Source: Anagrus nilaparvatae (taxonomy: Eukaryota; Arthropoda; Insecta; Hymenoptera; Mymaridae). From it: a DNA stretch of 64,000 bases. A program made the position numbers and the translations under genes. The stretch covers positions 8,308,001-8,372,000 of the forward strand of contig JAKSXM010000132.1 of the NCBI GenBank assembly GCA_022575985.1, written 5' to 3'. The notes beneath the pieces were generated by a model, which worked only from the letters and a program-made list of their open reading frames with translations, made no database searches and was not told the DNA's origin. This document shows, piece by piece, positions 54,969 to 64,000 of this stretch. Every line of letters starts with the position of its first letter. Positions within the stretch are counted from its first letter, which is position 1.

Positions 54969-57900
54969 TTTAAATTCAAGAAATCTTACTTGAAAAATGT
55001 TGAATTTATTACATTTTTTAAAATTAAATTAAAAATTTTAAAAATGTGAAAAAATAAACAGCAAGAAAATTTGATATAAATTTTATCATGGAAATTTGTT
55101 GGATCCTGTTGGATGGATTGTCAAAAATGCTGGAGGATAAAAAGGACACGTGGACACAAAATTTTCGAAAAAATGCTTTACTCAAATTACACATACATTC
55201 AAAATTTTTACTTCAGGTATTCACAAAATTAAATTATTTATTTTTAACAATTTTATTATTTTTTTAAATTAAAACCTGTTTTGAATAAAAATGTATACGA
55301 CGCATTTCGTGATAAAATGGCTTCAATATTTAAATTTTTTTAATATTTTGATTTTTTTTTCATTAAATTATTTCCTTTTTATTTGTGAACGTATTATTAT
55401 TATTTTTAATAATTATAAACAAATTTCGAAAGAGTTAAACAATTTTTGAGCGAAACACGTTTTTTTGACCGATTTTTTTGTCTCGGTAAATGAGAAAATA
55501 TATATTTAAAAATAAGTTAGATAGTAAATTTTTTTAAAATATAAATAAGTTTATGAACAATATTTTTTAGAAACGAACGTAATCTTATTTTCTCCGCCAT
55601 ATTGATTTTAAACGCGTCATCTAAATTTTATGGCGTGGCTGTCGGGCTGTGTGTGATTTTCTATATTTGTAGCGTGGCAGGTATTTTATGTCCAAAAAAT
55701 ATTAAAATAGTATTTTCTTATGAACAAATATTTTTGAAAAAAAGTTTCTATTAATATTCTATTAATTTAGTATATTATGTCGTAATTTTCTAAAATGTAT
55801 GAAACATTTAATCCTTTCACACAGGTATGAATGTGTGACGTGTACAATAAGCGCTGTCCTAACTTTATTTAGACGTTAAGTTTAAAATTTTTATTTTTAA
55901 TCATTTTTATAATGTAATATATTATATACTATAGTTTTCCTTACAAAATTGTTATAAATTGTTATAGAGTATTATTTATTTAAACATATTAAAAAAACTA
56001 GAAAAGGATACAGAAGAACCCCCTACTTTACTATACGAAAAAGAGGGGGTAAATTTGTACGAAGCGGGTTAAAATCACGTGATATAATAACAAAATAATA
56101 CTGCGTAAATTTTTTTTTCTTAATATAATTTTGTTTTTCAAGAAATTTTCTTAAAACTCCGTACGCGGGTATACTCAGTCATAAATTGCTTGATATTTTT
56201 TTATTTTGTTTATTGTTTAAATAACATAAAGGTAATAAATTTTTACACGCTCAAACAATTTCAAATCTCGTGATCCTAAAGAAAATTTTTAAAAAATCAT
56301 TTTTTTTTTTTAAATTGTTTTGGCTCACCATTTCATTGCTCGCGTATTATCCCGAATCAGAGATTTCATTTTGCAATCGTCCGCTTAAACATTAAAAAAA
56401 AATTGCAGCAAGTAGGATTGTAAATGTAAATATTTAGATAATATTTACATGGCGCATTGTTTCAGTGTCAAGAAATTACTTACTTTCTTTCCACTGGCGA
56501 AGAAAAATCTTACAAAACGTTAGGCCGTCAAAAAAGAATGCCGCAAATGCAGTTTAGCCGTTTGAATCATTCTATATTTTTCCGTTCATGGATATCGTAA
56601 TATACTATTTTAATCCGATCCATGGATCATAATCCGCAATATACTATTTTTGTCCCGCAGCATAATTATAACCTGTTGGTTGAACAATTTGAAAGCGGAT
56701 ATTATAATTTTGATATTTAAATAACGCATTTTTGTTAAAAACGTAACGTATTATTTAAAATTTTTATAGATTCAACCAAAAAATTAAAGGTGTTCATGAA
56801 TTACAAACGTGAGATATTTTCACGAATAAATTATAATTATAGGTTTAAAAGTAAAAATAACATATTAAACTTTAATCAAATAAAACTGGAGCGTAAATAA
56901 ATCGGATTTAATAAATACTTACTGTAAAATCGATTTAACATCGTGTTCTCGAAATTTCATGAATCTTAAAATTTGTATCAGTAAAATATACTAAATATTG
57001 AAAAAAAATCGTGCTTTAAAATCAATTTGTACGATTTTCAATGCTCTATTTAAAGCATTAAATGAAATTTAATGTTTCTAAGAAAATTTTTTAATTATAA
57101 ATTATTTTTTCAAATTTTATATTTCAAATTAATTTATAGGAAATATAAATTGATTAAAAGTAAATTCTAAATTTTACACTTTGAACGTAAGAAAAGATTT
57201 TATTATTTAAATGATTTTTAAAATTGAATCAATTTGTAAACTTCCAAATGTGTGCTGTAATTTTATACGCACTTTTAAAAATTTTTGTACAGTTATATAC
57301 GCTTTATACGGAAAAGCAAGAAAAATTCAAATAGACAAAAAACAAAACAAAAATTATAAATACGGAACGTCAACGAGGTTTTAAGTTTAAAATTTCAAAA
57401 GCAAAATTAAATTATGACTTTTAAATCAAAATTAAATACAATAACATTACTCAACACTAAAATACAATTTTCTTATTTTATATTTTGTAATTATCACCTT
57501 ACTAGCTGTTAAGATTCTAAACCCAAACTATTTTGATTACCTAAACGTGAATTATTTTAAGTACCTTAATCGATATTAATCTAAGTCCATAAACCTGTAT
57601 CAACCTAAGTCCTTAAGTCCAGATTTTTCAAAGTCTCCTAATTATTCTAAGTCTCATTTGACCCCCCCCCCCCCCTTAAATAGGACAAATTTGACCCCCC
57701 CCCCCCCTTAATTTTCAAGTTCTAAAGTACCCCCTCCCTATAAACATGTTCCATGTTAAAAGTTCCTTTTCTTCCTCTTTAGAGTATACTTTCATATTTT
57801 GATCCCTGTTTATCCCATTTTTCAAAAAAAATTGTAAATATATTTTTTTCATCCATGAAAAATGAAAATAATCTCACCTTATTTGTTATCAAAAGAACCT

Positions 57901-58375
57901 TAATGCAAAATTTATAATGTGGTATAATATCTCCCTAAATTTTAAAGAGTAATTTTGAGTAAAATTAGTAAACCGATACAGAATATGTCGTTTATTTGGA
58001 CTGAAGACTTTTTCTTTATTTTTCTACTCGAAATGCCTCGCGAAATACGTTATTCTTTCGCTTTATAGCCCTTAATATTGAAATTTAAGACTAGAGAAGT
58101 TTTTTTTTTAAATAGGTATTTATATATCTAAAAAACGCTATTTTACAAACCAATGCCCTTCCTGTTTTGTCCTTATTACGTAAAACTATGTTTTAAATCA
58201 CGGGGTAAGATATGGGCACCTTTGCATACTGTGCGCATTTGACCGTTTTGTTAGATCTTTCATGTAACTGCATAGAAAGTCAAAACCAATATTTTGTCCC
58301 TTGTTTTAAAAATAGCTATTTTGAGCTCATCCGAGCTTCCCGTTCTTCTCACTTATCCCACACAAAAAATCTGAA
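54969..58375. other. AT-rich intergenic DNA with poly-C runs
   Basis: No gene was recognised. 56500-56650 holds a decayed copy of repeat P (AAGAATGCCGCAAATGCAGT, ATCGTAATATACTA). Two poly-C runs of about 14 bases preceded by TTTGA (57657-57707) repeat in tandem. Confidence 0.45.
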
Positions 58376-58532
58376 ACCTATGAATCAATGACGCGTGGCT
58401 TTGAAATATGCGAGAAAATATTAATATTTATTAACTCAATTGCGGTAACATTATTTAAATTAATAGAATTTCTATTGAAACAATGAAATATTCTATTGGC
58501 ATATTTTAATGTCGCGCGTCATTGGTTCTAGG
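58376..58532. mobile_element. Miniature inverted-repeat element
   Basis: The imperfect ends of about 35 bp include CAATGACGCGTGGC on the left and GTCGCGCGTCATTGG on the right, with AAATATGC/GCATATTT further in. The centre is AT-rich and without an ORF. Confidence 0.55.
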
Positions 58533-60089
58533 GTGGCAGTTTTTCAACGCATCTCTTACAGAAATGTTTATTATGGGAAAAGTTTTAGTGAAATTTCTTC
58601 AGGAATCCGGCCCTGCCATTAGCTTTTGGAAATTTTTACAGGAAAAGTCGGGAAAATTGAATTATTTACATGCTATTTTGCTAAATCTGTAAGAAATACA
58701 CCCTCATTCTTTTTTTTTTTTGATGATATTGAAACCCTTGGGTTTTTGCATATATTTGAGGATGCTGTAAATAATTTCGTGCATTTATAACGCTAAAACA
58801 ACAAAAAAAAAACGGAGCTATTTCTCAATTTTTTTTTAAATTAAATTTGTAGCAAAATCTAAATTTCTGGTTAAATTTTCATTATTAAGCAGCAAGACTT
58901 GATGTGTTAAAGTTTTAGAAAAATGATTTTTAATGTACCTAGATCATTTATATATAATATGTAAGCCTTTCTAAGACATGTATTCAACTTCACTGTGAAT
59001 CAGAAAAATTATCACTTTAATATTTTGTTTTTGGGGTCTTAGACACCCGATCACAATTACTAATTGTCAATCAGTACAGCATGCCAAAATATATGTAAAA
59101 TTCCAATTACATATTCCCAAATCCTCAAGAAAAAGAATGAGGGTTACATTGTAATAGGTGAAATTTTGATAACATTTCACAACCATTTTGGTATTGTTAC
59201 ACATAAAAATAATTTGTATTTTTGTATTTATTTTAAATAATTTGAAACAATAAAATATTAAGTTCAGCTTCAATTCTGGTAAATAAAATATTATTTTTAC
59301 TTTTATTATGGTATTAAGGTAGAACCCTCGCATCAATATTTACAGAACAGATTTGCACCCAATTACATAAAATGTAAGTTCTTTATTAATAAAATATACT
59401 GTAAAAAATTTTGAGAGCACTAGTTCCTTGGTTTCAAAATTATTTAACATGGATGTTAAACGCAAAATTCCAAAAAACGCACTTATTTCAAGTTTTCTCG
59501 TAATTTATAGAACAAAATTTAAAATAATATTTACAGATAGAGACAGAACATTAACAAATTTAATGAAATTAATAAAAAGCTCCGTAGTTGTTTACAATAT
59601 AAATAAATTAATAAATTAATACAAAATTAATATAAGAACGTAGTTTTATCGTTGATTTAGTAACTTTTATAGTACACATGTGCAATGTATGTCGGGCGAT
59701 ATTCTTGCGGCAAATATTACAAACACAACTAGAATCAATTATTTAAGGGAGTGAGGTCAAATGTGCCATATTATAATAATTTCGTTTTAGGCACTTAAAA
59801 TAATTTGAGTTTAGGAATTTAGAATAACTTTGTTAAAGGGTTATAGAATGATAAGGATTTTAGGAGCTCATATTTATATGAATACCAATCATTATCTAGG
59901 AATATTATTTACTTAATGGTTACAAAATATGGTGATTTAAAGTTTCAATTGAAAAATGTTCCCTAATTGTTGTTTGTGATATAACAAATCGTTTTTTTTT
60001 AATTTGGATGTAATATCTCATCTTTTTCCATCAAAGTTCTAATACATAAAATTATCGTTTTTAATCAGTATCTCGAATCTGATAATTAA
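58533..60089. other. AT-rich intergenic DNA
   Basis: No supported feature. The short frames at 59067-59336 (-) and 59428-59619 (+) have no family signature. Confidence 0.45.
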
Positions 60090-60620
60090 TTTTTTGAAAC
60101 TTTTTTGTCACCAAAAAAGACAAAAAACGACGTCTTTTCGAACGTAGCACATAATTTTTTTTCTATGAAAGTATTAATTTTAGAAACATCGTTTTTATTC
60201 GATTTCTTGAAGCTGGTACTTTGATTCTCTTGATTTCTCTGATAAAACTTTGTTCTCAAAATTTTTTAGCTAAACAAAAAAAAAACAGTATTTTTAGTAC
60301 ATAATTATTTTTTATAGAAATATGCGCTAGTTTTAGAATACCGTATTTAATCAATTTAAAAAAAATTTTTTGCGTTACTTAAAATTTTTTATCTTTGGTT
60401 ATAGTTCCTTATTTGTTTAATGAAAAAGTTAGGTTTAAAAATATCAGTTTTACACGATTTTTAGAATCTGATAAGTTTTTAATAATATTGATGTTAATAT
60501 TTTTGTTGACAAAATATCCAAAAAACATCAGTAATTTTAAATCTAATTATTTTTTGTGAAAATATTAGTTTTAAAAATACCGTTTAAACTCGATGTATAC
60601 TCAATTAAAAAAAAAAAATT
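60090..60620. repeat. Degenerate tandem repeat, about three units
   Basis: Units share TAATTATTTTTTATAGAAAT-like text, a TTAGTTTTAGAAATACCGTTT-like line, and CGATTTCTTGAA or TCAATTT-like ends near 60150, 60300 and 60545. The spacing is uneven. Non-coding. Confidence 0.35.
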
Positions 60621-61634
60621 TTAGTATTAGATAATAAAAAAAAATTTAATGTTTATAAGTTAAATATACAATACATTAGATGCCTGTGGCTCCGGATACG
60701 TGCGAGTTTAATTAAAAAGGGTTTAATTAAAAAGTTCTTATTTTTTATATTATTTGCACTATTCCACAGTATTCAGGTTTTTATATATTCTGAAAATGTT
60801 CAAAAAAATATTTTATACGTACTTTTTTATTTTTAATTAAAAAAATTATGACGTAACATAGCTAATTAAAAAATTTAATCTATTATTTCGCTTGTTAAAC
60901 TTTGTTTTTAAAATAAAAATACGTTTGAAGTATTATAAAGTCAGCTGAAAAACCAACCAAATAGAATTTAAAAAATTTTTTTAATGATAAAACTCAATTC
61001 TAAAAAAAAAATTGTTTGTTAAAATAAAATATATTTTTACAGATATTTTATTAAACACACTTTCTAATTTTGGAAAATTGGATGGAAAAATAATATAAAC
61101 TAGTATTTCTGAAGATCAAGATGACAAAATTTCTAAAAAAATCAAGATTAAATTTTTTTAAGTTTCGCAACTTATGATCAACAAAATCCTTATGATCAAT
61201 AAGGCAACAATATGATAATACTTGAAATATGGAGTTTTTCAGTTCAAAGAATATTTCTCTATACCAATTATTTGAAGACGTCTGCTACTTTTTGTAAGTT
61301 AATTTATTATTTACAATTTTACTATACATGAATTGCACATAGAATTTTCATCACACTAATTTTTAATTTGGGAAACGCGAATTCATCTAGCCTTTATAAC
61401 CAAAATAATAAACCGAAGGTAATAATTTAATTATAGTTAAATTATATTTAAAGTTCTTAATATATGATGTTATATATACAGCTTATAAATAATTATGAAT
61501 TATGCGAAAATTATCAAATCTATATTTCATTAATGATAGACTTCAGGAAAACAAAATAATAAATATCTTTAAATTAACATTTTTAACTCTCATTTCTTTC
61601 CAATTGTCTCCCCCGCAAATAATAATCACAGCAA
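60621..61634. other. AT-rich intergenic DNA
   Basis: Nothing supported was seen; the frame at 61502-61693 is a shadow of the decayed gene on the other strand. Confidence 0.45.
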
Positions 61635-62567
61635 TTAAAATCCGGACTCCTGGAAGTCCAAGGAATAGGGCCACCAATCAAAATCCAGCATGAGTTTAAC
61701 ATTTTTCTTAAATAAATCAATAGATATTTCATCTACTTGTTTATTAATAGAAATTTTGAAGTTTCTTAGATTTGTCAAATCTCTAAAATTTATGTGAATA
61801 TAGTAATTGTAGAATTCAAACGAAATTTCGTCTGATTTGTCTGTTAAACTATTCAGGCCTAGGGCATTTGTATTAATCGATGATATATGATGATAACTGA
61901 CTTCAAGGTTAAAGAATATTTTTTTTAGTTTTAATATTCTTTTAACCGCATAAAATAAACCTTAATTAGCAATATTGCTGTAAGTTAAATTTATAATTTC
62001 TATTTCTTTAAGTTAGAAAATATAAATAACGTTTTTATTCAAAAAGGTATTTTTGATATCAAGAGAATTTAAATTTATACAACTATTAGATAAATTATTA
62101 AAAATTATTTCTATATTTGATAATCCTTTTATCAACCCAAAACTTTTTAATTTATTTGAAAAATTGAGATATGTAGGTTGATAATCGTCAACATTTAAAA
62201 TTTTACTAGTTAAAATTAATGTCTCTAAATTAGGACAGTAAAAAATAATATCATTAATACATTTCGTGTTGATAAAATTTTCTATTTTGCATTCTAAGAA
62301 TTTGAGATTATAAAATCTAATTAAAGTTGTAAAGACGTTATTGTTAAAATTGTTGCCAACTGTATTTTTGATGCTTTTTAATATGCTTATGATAAAAAAC
62401 AGTATATCGTATATATTACAGTCATTTTTTAACAGAAGGATTTTCTTGTAAAACAGTATTTTGTCATAACTCAGATTCTGTTGAGTTTCTTCACTACCTG
62501 AAACGTATTCTTCTAATAATCTTATAACTTTTGGATAAATTATTACTAAAACTTTCTTTATCATCAA
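61635..62567 (-). pseudogene. Leucine-rich-repeat (F-box/LRR-like) gene remnant
   Basis: The frame starting at 62567 is open for 184 codons to a TAA at 62013, then continues in the same frame past a second stop (about 61963) to 61635. It has a regular leucine-rich pattern: RFYNLKFLECKIENF, INDIIFYCPNLETLILTSKI, NKLKSFGLIKGLSNIEIIF, SCINLNSLDIKNT, LKEIEIINLTYSNIAN. The CPNLETL and C.NLNSLDI steps are those of cysteine-containing repeats in F-box/LRR proteins. No F-box was recognised at the N-terminus. Two in-frame stops suggest a pseudogene, although an intron covering the first stop is possible. The exact family is uncertain. Confidence 0.5.
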
Positions 62568-64000
62568 ATGATTTATATTGACTACCGTATCTCCTATTCT
62601 TATACTTTAATAAAATTTGATGATGATGATAAAATATTTATTATCAAAATAATGTTTGAAACTCCAAAAACGACAATGTTATTATGATGAATTCGTATTA
62701 AATTAGTTATTTTATATAGCAATAAATATTTGAATATGATACTGTATTTCCAATTGTATTTTTGTGAAAAATGGAGATACTATCTCTTAATGAAAGTAAA
62801 CAATTAAAACGTCACTTCAGTTACTTGTCTTACTCATAGCGCACATAGATCTGTTGCTAATGTTAGAGTTGCACACTTAAGTTTTTAGAAGAAGCTACAC
62901 CTCTACTTTTTTCAGGTTTGATTATTGTTTTAAAAAAGTAAATTTTTTTAAATTAATCATATTAAGATGAAAAAAAATTAATTAACCTTTAATCCTTGTT
63001 TAACTGGATCTTTTAATTTGACTTGAAAAATTATTTAATTTTAAATAACAATAAAATACTGAGTACAATATGATGATAAAATATAAGTAAAATAAAATAA
63101 ATGGAAAAATATGATTTTATTTTAATAGTGTGGGCCGTGTTGGTCCCAGCTGAGTCTATAAAACCTAAACTTTCTTTCCCCCCTTTTAGAAACATCATTT
63201 TTAAATACAAAAAAGTAATATTAATTAATTATTAGATAGAAGTAAAATAAATTCATTTAATTTTATTAAACATTGATTAATATCTCAGAGAGCTAACATT
63301 TTAAATAATTTTTATAAACTGTAGTTAATATCTCAGAGAGCTAGTTATCCATATTTTTGTAAATATAATAATTTGTAGCTTTAGTTTTTGTTAGGATAAA
63401 TTTCTAAATATAAGATTGCTAAAAATAAATTTTTTTTAATATATTATACTTTAAAAATAATTTTTATGTTAAATATATTTAAATTCCTTAAAAAATAAGT
63501 AATTAGTAGTAAACATTAAATTTAAACAAAACAACTTAATTATAAAAAGTATTTGTTACTTTTCGCTTTGTGGTTTCGATTAGTCCGGGATTATTAACCT
63601 AATTAGCACACTTTTCGATAGAAAATATTTTTACTTATTTTCTTATACTGTTAAATTGTTGCTACATTTTGTTGTTATTATTTTTTTTTTATAAATTGAA
63701 AACTTATAATACACAATTAAAAAAAAAAAATTAACTTATATTTTTAATTAAAAAAATATACTAATGAGCTTGTCAGATTTGGTTTACTTAGCTTTGAATT
63801 TAATTACTTCGGTTTTGTTTCTATTTCGTTTTTGTTTAGTTTTTTTCATCCTTGTCTTTAATCGAAATGTCTCGCTTTATGCATTGCTTCTATCTTTACC
63901 TGATTAAACTGATATTACTTCTAAAAATTAGTAGATTTATTATTTTAGCTCGTAATAGTCTATCTAAAATAATGAATTTATTTGAATTATTGTTGCTCAC
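62568..64000. other. AT-rich intergenic DNA
   Basis: A direct repeat TTAATATCTCAGAGAGCTA occurs at about 63278 and 63331. No gene was recognised to the end of the window. Confidence 0.45.

Noticed and set aside
1..64000. tRNA, rRNA or bacterial operon features
   Set aside because: No cloverleaf with conserved arms, no rRNA segment and no bacterial gene arrangement was noticed by eye; a tRNA scan would be decisive and could not be run.

Overview
The window looks like nuclear DNA of an insect. It is very AT-rich, its genes have introns or are short single-exon receptor genes, and it is packed with eukaryotic mobile elements (Penelope-like, LINE, Pif1/Helitron-like helicase, TTAA and TA miniature elements, foldback elements). 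A prophenoloxidase with hymenopteran-like wording and a fast-expanding array of divergent chemosensory receptors suggest a hymenopteran, perhaps a parasitoid wasp. That placement is inference.

Two things carry the coding content. (1) From 1.7 to 47.4 kb lies a tandem array, all on the + strand, of seven copies of one divergent ionotropic receptor (IR) gene (signal peptide, extracellular N-terminal domain, split ligand-binding lobes, three membrane segments and a pore loop). Copies 4 (17150-19042) and 6 (30731-32623) are intact at 630 residues. Copies 2 (6529-8286) and 7 (45566-47383) are open but lose their C-terminal tail. Copy 1 (1671-4223) is split by a foldback element, copy 5 (24749-27760) by a deletion and a TTAA element, and copy 3 (15150-15258) is a stub. 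The copies were duplicated with their flanks: recognisable 5' and 3' intergenic blocks recur between them, and comparing blocks exposes many insertions with empty sites. (2) From 37.3 to 42.2 kb on the - strand is a complete nine-exon prophenoloxidase gene (729 residues), with copper ligands, activation site and GCGWP motif all present.

The prophenoloxidase segment (about 34.3-43.8 kb) interrupts one of the duplicated IR intergenic blocks: homology to 29046-29575 stops near 34285 and homology to 29815-30480 resumes at 43796. The same segment carries, antisense in intron 4, the last two exons of a different receptor of the IR75 type, and at its right edge a frameshifted C-terminal fragment of SKP1.

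Region by region: 0-6.5 kb, repeats and IR copy 1; 6.5-15 kb, IR copy 2, a Penelope relic, a Pif1-type helicase relic, nested foldback elements and a LINE piece; 15-24 kb, IR copies 3 and 4, a LINE, and a foldback-like element with tandem-repeat arms and a degenerate acidic ORF; 24-34 kb, IR copies 5 and 6 and a palindromic repeat family; 34-44 kb, a foldback-like element built of a 19-bp minisatellite, then prophenoloxidase; 44-49 kb, IR copy 7 and a large foldback; 49-64 kb, a gene desert of AT-rich sequence with scattered miniature elements, one short hypothetical ORF and a decayed leucine-rich-repeat gene near 62 kb.

Most open frames outside these genes are shadows or read through repeats. 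Exon boundaries were deduced by hand from GT/AG sites and frame; no searches were run.
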